This document shows, piece after piece, positions 11,160 through 22,674 of a DNA stretch of 64,000 bases. Each line of letters begins with the position of its first letter. Position 1 is the first letter of the stretch. The stretch is taken from contig JAJEKV010000079.1 in the NCBI GenBank assembly GCA_021234155.1, positions 737,395 to 801,394 of the forward strand, written 5' to 3'. Made by a program: the position numbers and the translations under genes. The notes under the pieces were generated by a model. It was not told the origin of the DNA. It did no database searches and was given only the letters and a program-made list of their open reading frames with translations. Source of the DNA: Isoetes taiwanensis (lineage: Eukaryota; Streptophyta; Lycopodiopsida; Isoetales; Isoetaceae).

Positions 11160-11215
11160 GTGTGTCAAAGAAAGGAAGGAAGGAAGGAAGGAAGTTACTT
11201 TTATCGTCCACGGAG
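11160..11215 (-). mobile_element. LINE 3'-end remnant with (TTCC)n tail (minus)
   Basis: On the minus strand CTCCGTGGACGATAAAA is followed by about five TTCC units. The same CTCCGTGGACGA(C/T)AAAA string precedes simple repeats at 11,783-11,820 and, more diverged, at 44,858-44,900. This looks like a very short 5'-truncated LINE copy. Confidence 0.45.
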
Positions 11216-11334
11216 GGCAAATCTCTGAATAATTCCAAATAAATCGTCGATAAAAGTTAAAGACTTCATGAGGAGAGATACGATAACTAAAAAATTGTAT
11301 AGTATCTTGATTGGACTGATACTTCTCATGAGAT
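11216..11334 (-). pseudogene. gypsy reverse transcriptase thumb fragment (minus)
   Basis: The minus frame reads ISPHEVFNFYRRFIWNYSEI, matching the LGLANYYRRFI-type motif just after the gypsy RT palm. It is separated from the palm (11,821-12,260) by the LINE insertion. Confidence 0.75.
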
Positions 11335-11820
11335 GGGAAAATGGATTGGGGAGCTGCGTCAGGAGAGGCTTTGTCAATGCTGCCAGGTTGGAGCTGTAGA
11401 AGACGAATGCTACACCCTTCAGAGTTGTCCGGCATATGATGACATTCGGATATGCTATGCTGAGCTGGTCCGTCCTGGACAGCCCCCGCATGAGATGCTG
11501 AGCACGAGCTTGGTACGGAGGTTGGGCTCATACATTCAAGAGATCATGGATCGCCATGATCAACTCGGTCCTCGGGCATTTACCTGATATATGTACATAG
11601 TTTTGTCTACATTTGTATTTGTATTTGTATTTATATTTGTATTTGTATTTGTATAGTTTGACAGCAAAGCTATTCCTGTCACGGTTTTTTCCCAAACAAC
11701 CCTTTAGGGCGGAGAGGGGGTTTTAACACAGACGATAATCGCTTCTTGTGCCTCTGTTTGGGTCCCATAGGCCAATTGGTCTCCGTGGACGACAAAAACT
11801 CTATTCTGTTCTATTCTCAA
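11335..11820 (+). mobile_element. 5'-truncated LINE with ORF2 C-terminal zinc finger
   Basis: The frame 11,333-11,587 encodes RQERLCQCCQVGAVEDECYT followed by LQSCPAYDDIRICYAELV, the CXXC...C..Y/D pattern found at the C-terminus of LINE ORF2. It ends with a TGA, then a (TTTGTA)n tract at 11,608-11,655, then a 3' untranslated part ending in GGCCAATTGGTCTCCGTGG and an (ATTCT)n-like tail. The copy interrupts the reverse transcriptase of the minus-strand gypsy element; TTCTCA at both junctions may be the target duplication. Confidence 0.7.
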
Positions 11821-12529
11821 GTTTCACATATAAAGGACCTATCAAATATGCCTCTCATGTTCTTCAAAAGTCTTAGGATAAATAAGAATATCATGCAAAT
11901 AGATGATAACAAAAATGTCAGAACTCTCGGAAGACATTGTTGCCATATGCTGAAATACTGTTAGAGCATTGGTGAGTCTAAATGACATAATTGTATACTC
12001 AAAGTGACCATACCGCGAATGAAATGATCTCTTCTACTCATCACTGTCACAGATCTGGATGAGATTTGTAGGCACCACAAAGATGAATCTTAAGTAACAT
12101 CTTGCCGCATGACTTGTAGCGGCTCCAACATACGGGATTAGAGGAAGCAGATATCACTTTCGTACCATAATTTTATTGATGCCACAATAGTCAACGACCA
12201 GGCGCAAAGAATTATCCTTCTTTTTGACAAAGAATATTGGCACTCCAGCAAGGAATTGAGAATGTCAAATAAAACCAACAACTAGATTCTTCTCAATATA
12301 ATTCCAGAAGCGCTCAATTTAGTGGGATATAGGCCACATATAACACCATATGTCTAGTCTTAACTTTGTCAAAAACGTCAAAAAAGACACCATATTTGGT
12401 TGGGAGAATTAAGGCAGACTTCATTTGTACAGGGCTAGTTGATGGATGGACCTGAATCACAAATTTTGAACTGGGATCCTGCTTTCCAGATTTAATAAAC
12501 TCATGGCGAAAAAATCTTTGAGATATCAA
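11821..12529 (-). pseudogene. gypsy protease-RT linker and RT palm (minus)
   Basis: On the minus strand 12,529-12,314 includes LPTKYGVFFDVFDKVKTR, equivalent to the LPPEYxDFADVF linker. At 12,250-12,150 come [20 protein letters not shown] and [10 protein letters not shown]. At 12,010-11,825 follow YGHFEYTIMSFRLTNALTVF and IIYLHDILIYPKTFEEHERH; the catalytic YLDD has become YLHD, so one catalytic Asp is lost. This is the upstream half of the element whose RNase H and integrase lie at 9,040-8,148. Confidence 0.88.
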
Positions 12530-12675
12530 AGCGAGGCGTGCTTGGGATAAAGGAAGCCTCCATAAAAAACAGAACTGGATAGCGACAAGATTTGGAGGCT
12601 GGAGCGAAAAGTGGAGCTAGAGGCTGGGACTAGAGGCGAGGAACATGAATTGAAGCGGGGGTAGCAATTGGGACA

Positions 12676-13640
12676 TCATCCGAATATGGTCAGAATCTGG
12701 GATATGAACTTAAGCAGAGATAGGAATCGGATCAGGACACAGAGAAAAAATGGGACATAAAAAAGAGCAGAATCACGAGCCCATGAAACTGGCAACATCG
12801 TACCTAGAACAGTAGGAATAATAACAGGGTGCATGATCTCCCTATAGGTTGTAGAGTAGGAAGTGAGTAGAAAAGCTTGGTGTGCATAGCTCTGGACACG
12901 CTCGTTCATATATAGTGTTGCACATGCTGCATGGGCACAAGGAATACCCTCTTGTTGCCATGCTGCATGGGTACAAGGAATAGGTGTTGTACTCTTGAAG
13001 ACCCTCCTAAAATTGTCAGCTAGATGACGCATGCAATAAGCATGGGGAACTTGTGGCCCAAAAATAAGCTCAATGCCCTCCACCAAACCTTTCTGCCTAT
13101 CTGAAATGAAGGTAACTTGTTGCATATGATGCATACAATTCTTTAAGTTTTGAAGGAACCATACCCAATTATCATCATTTTCAGCATTGACTACAGCAAA
13201 AGCAATTGGAAATAATCCATCATTTCCATCTATTGCTGTGGCTGTCAGAAGTATAACAAGATACCGTCCTTTCAAATGTGTGCCATCCAAACCTACTCTT
13301 TGGTGCGCAAAGCGAAGCCCTTCAAACTAGCATTATAAGCAACAAAATTTGAAGAAAACGATCCTCACAAGACTTACGAACAAATGCAAATATCACCAAT
13401 GAGATCTTTGGGCGCCGTCAAGGTTGTTCTCAAAATCTTTCAATCTTATGATTAGCTAGCCACTCTGTGCTAACTTCTTTGTTGCCTAAACGAGCTGCTC
13501 CAGCACAAGTATATATAGCTTGAAATTTTTTGATTGCGCAATGGGGGCCATCGTTTATGACAGATGCATGGAGGCGCCAATTGCAATTCTCAAAGACACC
13601 GCAAGTCACGATGTATCGACAATTGCAAGGGATCATAAAT
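12676..13640 (-). pseudogene. MULE (Mutator-like) transposase remnant
   Basis: On the minus strand 13,636-13,430 encodes CNWRLHASVINDGPHCAIKK and the following EVSTEWLANHKI, the zinc-binding MuDR domain. At 13,290 the DDE domain starts MDGTHLKGRYLVILLTATAI and continues DGNDGLFPIAFAVVNAENDD, NWVWFLQNL and HAYCMRHLADNFRR. A SWIM-type zinc finger patch, QEGIPCAHAACATLYMNERV, follows directly, much closer than normal, so a piece of the DDE C-terminal part is deleted. A frame break lies between 13,430 and 13,300. No TIR was located. Confidence 0.88.
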
Positions 13641-14793
13641 TAGCAAGTTCAGTCATAGCAAAACATTACTTTTCATTGGCAGCATTAAGCATTTAAATTT
13701 CACATAAATTATGGAAAACATTTGCACCACGCAAAAAAAAAACATTCTTGATCAAGCACATAAATGGAGCACTGGGTGATGAAAATGCCTTGTCCTATCA
13801 GCCTTTAGCACTTTCAATTCCACATGGTTCAGTATTGCATGGTCTTTTACAGCCAGTCTCAATTGGTTCAATGAAGCAAAGGTTGAACCTTGTTGGAGTT
13901 CCATAGCTTAACTAATCGATATAGGAAATCTCTATAAGAATTAAGAAGCGTTCTGCAAGTAGAAGAGATCATTGACAAAACAGAATTTCTTCATATAAGA
14001 TCCAAAAATCAAGCATTGCCCAATGAATTGTGACTACAAAAGAAAAGAAAACTAACCTCAAAACTCTAAGAATAATCCAGAGAATTGCAAACTCTAAGAA
14101 TGATCTGGCAGTAGAATGATCTGCGCAAACCAAGACTTTTGGAATGAGTGGCCTAAGAATTGAGCCCAAGAATCATTGCCCAAGAATTTTTGTGATGATA
14201 ATTGTATGCAAAGAAAATTGGCTGTTGTTCGTGAGCATGGGCAACAAAACAATTTAAGAGGATTCCTAGGAAGCAATCTCGAGAAGCAATTTCTTATGAT
14301 GCTTTCTTTTGCTTAATTTGAATAATCTCTTATGAAGCAATTCGAGGAAAATTTCGTTGAAAAACCCTAAAGCCCGGCAGTTCTTTGGAGCATTTGATGC
14401 AATTCTGATGCATGCAAAGCAATCCCGATGCCTTTAAAATGGATTTCGATGCCTTGCAACTGGATTTTGGCAACTAGATTTCGGTAATCCTGCATATAAA
14501 ATAGGCAATGATCCAAAAAGGGCGCCAAAAAAATCTGTTGAAGAAGGAACTAAAAACTGGAGGGCATTGTGGAAAAGTTAAAATTCTACAAGAAGATAAG
14601 ATGTACGTTGACCAAGGGCATTTGGTGAAATAATAAAAACTCAGGGCATTTCGTGAAATTCAGCAAAACATAAGGGCATAAGGGCATTTTGTAGTTTTTC
14701 CCATAAAGAAAAATCTCCTCCATCGCTGCCACCGGATTTTAGCTAGAAGCAGACATAGTTGTTCCACGGCGGTAATTCCCGCCAGGGCTGCAG
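13641..14793. other. No gene seen, possible MULE 5' flank
   Basis: AT-rich, with repeated AATCATTGCCCAAGAAT-like words near 14,000-14,200 and runs of GGGCATT(T/A)(T/C)G at 14,560-14,700. No reliable frame, RNA gene or TIR was recognised. Confidence 0.4.
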
Positions 14794-14801
14794 GTTGTGG
14801 T

Positions 14802-15659
14802 CAGGGCTCGAATTTGACGGCTTTCATGCCCGTTTTTTGGATTTTTGCCCGTCAAAACAGGTAAAAAAATAATCTGTATGGCAAATGAAGGGTAGCACTT
14901 GGGCAATTGCCCGTCATAGAGAAGGGCAACTACAAGACATACTCGTCATTTGAAAGGCCAGGAACAAAATGGCTGTCATTTTTCTTGCTATATAGCTTTA
15001 TAAATTTTAAACATTTATATTATTATTGATTATAATATCTCTGTACATCCCATTTTTTAACCGAACTTAAAATAAGTATACATTATAGATACCAAAGAAC
15101 CATTGACATTAGAAATCTCTTATTTCTTATTGTTCCATTCCATGCATTGCATTTGCATTACCAAGTACCAACCAACCAACCAAATACCATGAAATTTTCC
15201 GTCTTGAGAGAGAGGTTTCTCTCGTCAAAATGCTATTAAGAGTGCTATAAGAGCATAAACTTAGAAACACTTATGCCATAATGTGTGTGTCCTTGTGGAA
15301 TGAACCATTTGAAAGCATAGATTGGCAAGACTGGTATGAAGCGAAGCAAAAGAGAAGAATGCCACTTGAATAAGTTTTTGTGATTGATTTTAAACTTTAA
15401 ACTACTACTTTTGGTTTAATAGTATCTATGTAAGAACTTCATTATGTATTTCATGAACTTATAATGGAAATATGCCTTGCTCTATGTATCTATCTATTCT
15501 ATCTATGTTTTTGCGGAAAAAAAATTGGTTTCTGTCATCTTAAATTTTTTTATTGCATTTGAAAGGCTTGAATTTAGGAACTTCCTGTCACGTGAAAGGT
15601 GTAAATATATTTTGCCCGTCCTTGGAAAATTAAGAGCGGACCGTCAAATTCGAGCACTG
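14802..15659. mobile_element. Non-autonomous hAT element (858 bp)
   Basis: The left end reads CAGGGCTCGAATTTGACGG and the right end, reverse-complemented, CAGTGCTCGAATTTGACGG: 18 of 19 bases match. Both are flanked by the 8-bp direct repeat GTTGTGGT (14,794-14,801 and 15,660-15,667). CAGGG/CAGTG ends plus an 8-bp duplication are the signature of hAT transposons. The inside holds GCCCGTC motifs near both ends and no transposase frame, so an autonomous partner would have to move it. Confidence 0.93.
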
Positions 15660-15667
15660 GTTGTGGT

Positions 15668-17635
15668 CCCAGCCATAGCATTTGCATCTGAGTTTTTTCG
15701 TCAAAAAATTTCTTGTAAAGTTATAATATCTTTCCGTGTGTTTTAACCCTGCCCCCCATGTGTTTTAACCCCTGCCCCGACAGATTTAAAGTTCTGTTAA
15801 AGAAACGGAGGTCCGAGCCGAGGGAAACAGAGGGGCTTCAGGAACACCACTGCCGGTAATTTAGGAGCCCATTCCGGCCGTTCAGGGGCCTTTGGTGCAT
15901 GAATCAGCTCCTAAAGGTTTTTATCATACCCTTTGATTTTTATTCAAATGGAAAGTCTGTAGCCAGATCTCGTTCGGAGGCCTGAGATTGAAGCATTCAT
16001 CAGATATAACAGCATCGAAATACTAGTTAGGCCATATTCATTTAGTTTCAATTCCTGCAAACCATAATGGGTAGTTTCAGTCTGCAGTAAGAGAACATCA
16101 TTTTTCTTCTTTTGCACAAGAACTACATTCAATACATGAAGCACATGTCTACAGAGAAGAGTTAATGCATGTTCAAATGCAGGAAGGTCAGCGATAATGA
16201 AGATAATCCTTTTCAGAACTTTGTATGGTGTCCAATGCTGGAAGAAGAACCGGACTGGGATATTTAGCCATAAAATATCAACGGATCTCAAAACTATTGC
16301 TCAACATTTTCTTGCCACAAATCTGTGAAGCCAACTTGATGGACAGAATTTGGCTCTGTTTCTCATGTTTCCATAACATAGCTTCAATGCAGTAATAGAA
16401 ATAGCAGTACAATCGGTTTATGTTAGAAGCAAGTGCTGCAATTTTAAGCTGAAGGCAAGTTAGTTAAGGATTTCAGCTGATGGAGTGCAATTTCTGCTTT
16501 CTGTTGGAAATTCATCCATGGTCTTGGACCCCATGGTTTGATTTGATTTTTAAATTATATCCCAGATTGAGAACTGTCCACTTCTTCATCAACATAAATC
16601 TCCAGTATTTGGCAAGATTAAAGACAGATAATTTGGCATGTATGCGTTATGTTTTACCTTAAAATATTCTACTGTCAGGATCGTATCCTCGGTGATGCAT
16701 AAAGAATCACTGTAACAAGACAAGCAATGTTATATGTTTAGATATATGCCTTAAAGAATTTCAGTACCTATGAAAAATTCTATTAAATCTTACTCTTACC
16801 AGCTGTTCTGTCAGCCTGGGCCTCAAGTCTGGGGTATTTCCTGAACCCAAGGAAATTATTTAATTCCGCTACATTGTTGACAAATTCTGCAAATGGCCTT
16901 GTGTCTGTTTCTACTGATTACAAGAACAAAGTCTGCTAATTTTTTAGTTGCTATTTTGAACATCTCGAAGATTCAGTTAAAAACAAGCATATACTCGATA
17001 CTGGTGCCTTACAGAAATGTACGGATCTCGATGACTTTTGCATAGATTGATTTAAATCGAAGATATACAGACGTTGGAAGGAGACCATTTTTCACGTGCT
17101 CTTGGTAGGTTATCTGGAAAAGGTGGCAGAATCTAGATATTTCTTGCTATTGGTTCTGCTCTGGATTAAACTTCAACCTCTAGGGATTAAACTTCAACCA
17201 ATAGGGATAAAAGAGGTAATTTGATGATAAAATAGTTTGATTAGAAAAGTCCAGCAATTACCCTTGCTTAGGACTGGTTATATAAATCTGTTATTTAATT
17301 GCATATAAAAAAAGAATGCATATGCTTTGTTTCAAGTTTCAATATCATAATTTGATTGTTTTCAAGCTGTTTAAGTCTAATTTCATATTTTCTTTGCTAT
17401 TTAATTAGGGAATAGTGCTTGTTAAAGATGTATTGCAGATTGCTTATGAATTATCTGCAGGAAATTACAAGTTTGAATTTTGGTCAAAAAGGTCAGTAGG
17501 TCGGCAAAAAATCCCCAGGTTGGTAGGTCGGCGCCCAACTATGGCTTCAGCTTTTAGATAAAAACTTGCTCTCATTCTTTCTTCCATTTGCTAGCAGTCT
17601 GATTCATTTGCATTGAACGAGTCGAAGGAGCATCC
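15668..17635. other. Upstream region of the cycloisomerase gene
   Basis: No gene was recognised. A 115-codon minus frame at 15,944-16,291 has no known motif. A CT/TTCTTTC-rich stretch at 17,560-17,590 lies directly before the proposed start codon and may be 5' leader. Confidence 0.35.
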
Positions 17636-20600
17636 ATGGCCGTTCAGAATAACATCAAAGTAAAACCTTCACATCCTAGTCGAGGTATGCATGTTCTTAT
17701 CTTATCACCATTAGAGCAGAAAGCAAATAGAGTAGAAGCATGGAAGTAGTCTATCCTGTATAGGTGCCCTAAGTTATCAATTTCAGACAAAGAAATTCAC
17801 AGTATTTTATTTGCATATCTATCCTGCACTTATTTCACCTCCATGTTAAAACGCAAAAGCGATTGCATTTTCTTCAAAATATCGTGCTTATTGTGAGATC
17901 AGAGTTGAAAACAATCTATGACATCTGTAAAAATCACAGTTTCTATGTTTTAGCAGCTCATTGCTATATCATGAGCTATATTAGTCAACTATATTGTTTG
18001 TTAACAGACTTGACTAGCTCCAAACATCCAGTGGATCCTTATGTATTTTATATCCATGAATAAAGCAGTCTGGGTGGTATTATGAAAATGACCATATTGT
18101 TCTGCTTTAACAGGCTTAAAAAGACAGAAAGTTTATGGCTGGCACCCACCCCTAGTAAGCAGTGGGGGGAACTCTTTTCCTGGCATTATAGTCCCTTTTG
18201 GATAGTATTATGTCTAGGAATTATTGTACCTCTACAATTGTGCGAGGTAACTGTGAAATCTAATTCTTCCTGATCTCCTACAAATATGTTATTGTTGTGA
18301 CTGTGATAAAATAAGGCATAAATTAGCTCTTTATTGTTGGAAAACCTTAGGAAAGAAATGAAAAAGAGGAACCAACAAAAGACTGGAAAGTAGCTTCGAA
18401 ATGAGTGCTATATTCCTGTTTGAGGACCCATGAAATGTAAAATGTTGCTTCTTTCATGAAAGCTCTAAGATTCAAAAACTTATTGCCAACTAAAATTCCT
18501 CCTCTTGAAGCAGCATGCCTTCAGAATAGCAGCCATTCAAGTTCAGGAATAAGATATAGACAACAAACCAATAGAGACTCTGTGTGCAGAGCTCTATTTA
18601 CAGACATCTCCTCCAGAAGGAGTGCCCAGTACTTCCTTAGATTATGTTGCTTTCTTCCTTGCAGAAGGACATATAGGAACATAGGGAGCAACTGAGGCAC
18701 AAGCTAAGCTGGTGGAATGGTTCTGATTCAAAGGAATGAACCAAATTGATGGTGAGATCTGTTTGTGAAACACTAACCAGATCAATGCCATTGTACTTTT
18801 TAATGCCTTTATTTAAGATTTCAAGTCTTAGTCACCACACAACTTGGTTTAACAAGTACATCATATATGTGATACAGTCATGGCATGTTATTATAAGACG
18901 GATGGAACTGCTGCATCAGCATCCTGCCACCTCAGCTGATTTTGCTTACATAGCATACTCTGATACATGGAATATCAGCAGTCCTGGAATGATGATGCTC
19001 TATATTAGCCTTAAATATAACATGTCCTTTGGCTATTAGTGTGTTTGGACTTGATGCAGGAGCCCTCAATATAAGTTATGTAACAGAGGTTCTAATAAAA
19101 CATATATTGTCTGCAGAGTTTCCAATATGAGCAGCATAGACAGCTCATTATTTTATGTTTTTTCTCTGGATGCCTTAGATCAAAATATCGAGCCCAAATT
19201 TTCTACAAGTCTTAAAATGTTAGCTTCACTTATTACTAGCTCTTCTATTTCCTAACGTTTTTGAGTATTTGATCTTTTCATTACAACTTTGGCAATGTGA
19301 AATTCCATGGGACTATTGAAGGAGGAATTTTTCTGCTGCTTTGTCAATGTTGAGGCTGTTCGTTTTAAATTGGTCTATTAATGGCATTATCTTGTTGGTT
19401 TTATGAAATGTCAATGAAAATGTTCTGTTACTTTTCTTATCTTATATGAAATGCATTGCTATTTACTAGAAACTGACTACCTGGTTGGTTGTGCAGCAAT
19501 TCAAGGAGTTAGAATACTTCATATTGGGCCTTATTGTTACCCCTACCATGCTTTCTACTTCCAATATTTTTCAGGGGAAAGGTACACTTTACCATTTGTT
19601 TTATGTTTTGCTTTAGGTCAAATGCCTATATTAATTAATAACAGAAGCATTGGCATAAGAGAAGCACAGTGCTGTTTTCTTTATGTAATGAGGGACACTT
19701 GTCATTCTGTCTAAAAGCTACTTTTACCACTGAAATTCATTAGGGCTATGCTCCTTGCATAACATCATCCCTTATTTGCATGAGCAAGAATGGATGAAGT
19801 TTTCGTCTGCCTTATTCATGAATTGAATTATGCAATCCAATTATTTTCTACTATGTAGGAGGATAAGCTCAGGCCATGGTACAGAATGCTTCTGGGTGAA
19901 GGTAATGATTTTTCTTAATGGCTGCGGTATGTATTGCTATCATCTATTTGTAGAGCCAATAGTGCTTTTTCATTTTTTTCCCTCATAGGCTAACATTTGG
20001 ATTGGAATATTTGGGTATGTGGGGAACTACTTCTGACACATTATTTTTACACAGTCCTTGGGGCAAATATACACTTTTCCTTCATGGAAGCTAAACCATG
20101 TAAGCTGTTAATTTGTATCAGCATAATTGTTTTGAGACCCTTGTAATGCTCTTTGCATATAAGTCTATAATAAACTTATATAGTTTTAGAGCGTCCCATA
20201 TGTTATCTTTTCTGTCATGTTGTGAAGTTAAGAATACCATTGAGCATATGTTTGTGTTGACTTGGGCTTTGCAAGTGAATCTTTTTGTATGAAAGCCTCA
20301 ATGTGCGGCAATGTTCTATGAAAGCTTTTTTCCGTGACGCATAAGTTGAGAAACCAGTTTCAGTTTGTGAGCTCAGTCATAAAAAGCGGCCCTGTTAGAT
20401 TCGTCCCTGAATGTCATCTTCCAGACCTGCCTTGTGTTAAGACAGTATGATGGGCAGTCTATGAAAATACAATGTCATGCCAGGCCATTCTTAAAGGCAT
20501 TGCTAGCAAGGGTTCGTGCACAGTTCTTCCAAATGGGAAACCAATATATGGCAGCACAATAATGTTCACAAGCCCAACCAATGCCAGCGAAGCCTTCCTT

Positions 20601-21978
20601 TAGGCATACATTAAAATTTCGGAGAATAACAGTGCTTCTTTTGAAAACAATTCACCAATTGCAGTCAACTATAAGTTGTTCTTTAACGACTAACTACATA
20701 TGTCATGTGTTAGTTGGCTTTTGACCTATAAGTAATTTGCAAGAGGTCTATCGTAACAGAGACCTTTATTATGGGCAGAAGAAAACAACATACAAAAGCT
20801 GAAACCATAACATTAGATCGGGTAGCCCCATGTATACGATCTTGTTGATATGCTGATGTTGATGTTACGTTTAGTGCATGTTAAGCATTTGGTACGATGA
20901 CTAGAGTTCTCATGTAAATTTTTCTTCAAACATGGAGAACAAGTATCAATTTGTGTGAGGGAAGATTTGGGCAGTCCCCCTTGGATCATCCGCATGTGTT
21001 TTCTTTGAAGATACAATGGCAGATCCGTTTTGGGAGGATCTGAATTTGAGAAATTCAAGTGACTCTGCAATATAACATGTCACTTGGGATGGCATGAAGC
21101 TGGCTTGGTTGGTTGGCACCATTTCTGCATGGCTGGTCCATAAATCAAAAAGACAAAATGACCAAGAGGTGATAAAATAACGATTATTCAGCTTTCCACT
21201 TTCCATCTCTTTGTTCTGTGAAATGTATTTCAGGTAGGAGGCAGTTGGACACGCTTCTCATTTTAACATCTTTTGCACTAACTTTGACTTCAGATTAGTT
21301 GCCCCTGATATTAATCTGCTTGTTAATAGATCTGCTGTGTCTTTTGCAGGTGCCATTGGTAACATATTTTCTCACTCATGCATACTTTTTGTTTTATCAT
21401 ATGGTTTCCAATCTCACATTGCGGCGATTAAGGAAATTGTTGAATAGAATCCAGAGTCCCACAGTTAAGTTTATTATTCAAGGACTTTGGGTATTTCTTC
21501 TTGGTTACCTAACTGCCCTTACGGAAGCTATCACCATTTCAAATGTAAGTCCTTGTATATTTTTTGTTCTACCAGCTGTTTTTGGAACTCTCGCATCTTA
21601 AAGATATTGACAAAGACTTCCTTTTAGTTCCCGTATTACAGCATCGTTAATAGGCCAGTCTTCTATAAAGTGGGATCACTATTCTACGCTATTTACTTTT
21701 TTGTCAGCTTCCCTATGTTCATAAGGTAACCTTATTATTGTCCAGTCTCAATTAAAAGCGGTTCTTGAGAAGGTATCTGTTTGCATCTGACCAGGGTTGA
21801 TGAAGAACCAAGTAAGCCGTGGACACTTTCCCAAACAGTAGTTGATTCGCTGGGAGCAGCCATGCTTGTAACTATTATCTTAGACTTATGGCGCCTGTTT
21901 TTAGGGCCTATTGTAGAAATTCCAAATGCCGCTACGTATAAAGACTGTCTTTTGTATGGGCTTCCTTGGCTCGCTTGA
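17636..21978 (+). pseudogene. CPI1: Cycloeucalenol cycloisomerase gene, eight exons, reading frame broken
   Basis: The enzyme opens the cyclopropane ring of cycloeucalenol to obtusifoliol in plant sterol synthesis, in the endoplasmic reticulum membrane. Exons: 17,636-17,684, 18,114-18,246, 19,497-19,581, 19,859-19,901, 19,989-20,099, 21,350-21,544, 21,628-21,725, 21,795-21,978, all with GT-AG borders. Exon 2 gives SLWLAPTPSKQWGELFSWHY; exon 6 VPLVTYFLTHAYFLFYHMVS; exon 7 KVGSLFYAIYFFVSFPMF; exon 8 LGAAMLVTIILDLWRLFLGP and ends LYGLPWLA-stop. These match the plant CPI family almost end to end. Five one-base indels break the frame: exon 1 (one base short for phase), exon 3 (extra C in ACCCCTA), exon 4 (extra base in AGAATGC), and exon 5 (TGG reduced to TG, then a compensating gain). 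Correcting them would give about 298 residues, the family length. It may be a young pseudogene or carry assembly errors. Confidence 0.85.
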
Positions 21979-22283
21979 TTGGATTAGAGTTCAGCCTTCA
22001 TATATTTCTTGGTATGGCAACTGCCAAACTGATTAATTGCAAGTTGAGCCCCTGCATTAATCTATTCCAGCCAAGCAAGAAAAGCAGCTGTGCATCAGAA
22101 TTGAGATCATAGTCTGTGAAATTTATGGAACTTACAGATGGCTTGCGAATAAAAGTATTTTTTTTTCTTATGGGCTTCAAAATTGGAAAGAGTATGTGTA
22201 TATATCCAGGTAGAAGTTCAACGAAAATATGGGCTACAACTGTTTTTTTTGCATGGGAAGGAGGAAGAGACCCATGGTGCTCT
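21979..22283. other. 3' flank of the cycloisomerase gene
   Basis: It likely contains the 3' untranslated region; no distinct polyadenylation signal can be fixed. It ends where repeat R2 begins. Confidence 0.4.
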
Positions 22284-22544
22284 GGTAAGTCTGCATAGCT
22301 GATCTCTTGAAACCCTATCCACCCCTCTCAATTCCTACCTCAATTATTGTCACATGACGTTCCTTTCTAGCTTCCCACAAAGCTTCTTGCAATAAGGACA
22401 TCAGCTCTTTGCACCGTTGCTTCTTCGGCTCCAGATATAGATATCTTTGTCCTTTTTCTGCATTACAAGCCGAACGAAACACTTTGAAGCTCTGGTTCGG
22501 CCAACTCGAAGGAAGCATGGTAGCTAACCTTTCTACCCATTGGC
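22284..22544. repeat. Dispersed repeat R2, copy A
   Basis: It begins GTAAGTCTGCATAGCTGATC and runs to TTTCTACCCATTGG. The first 43 bases recur at 26,664-26,706 and the rest (CCACAAAGCTTCTT through TTCGAAGGAAGCAT) at about 27,800-28,066. The copies differ by point changes. No coding frame is conserved between them. Confidence 0.75.
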
Positions 22545-22674
22545 TCGCTGAAGGTATTCACTTAGATGATGTGCCGGAAATTTGTTACTGTGCTTCGCCT
22601 TGTTTTGGGTTGCCCCAAACGCTAGGGATTAGAATATACGCTGAATATTCCAATCAGTTTTGTTTCTAATAGTA

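Noticed and set aside
18082-18113. Alternative start ATG (MKMTILFCFN) for the cycloisomerase gene
   Set aside because: It lies in the polypyrimidine stretch and the CAG before GCTTAAAAAG is a good acceptor; the upstream ATG at 17,636 with a proper donor is preferred, although its phase is off by one base.
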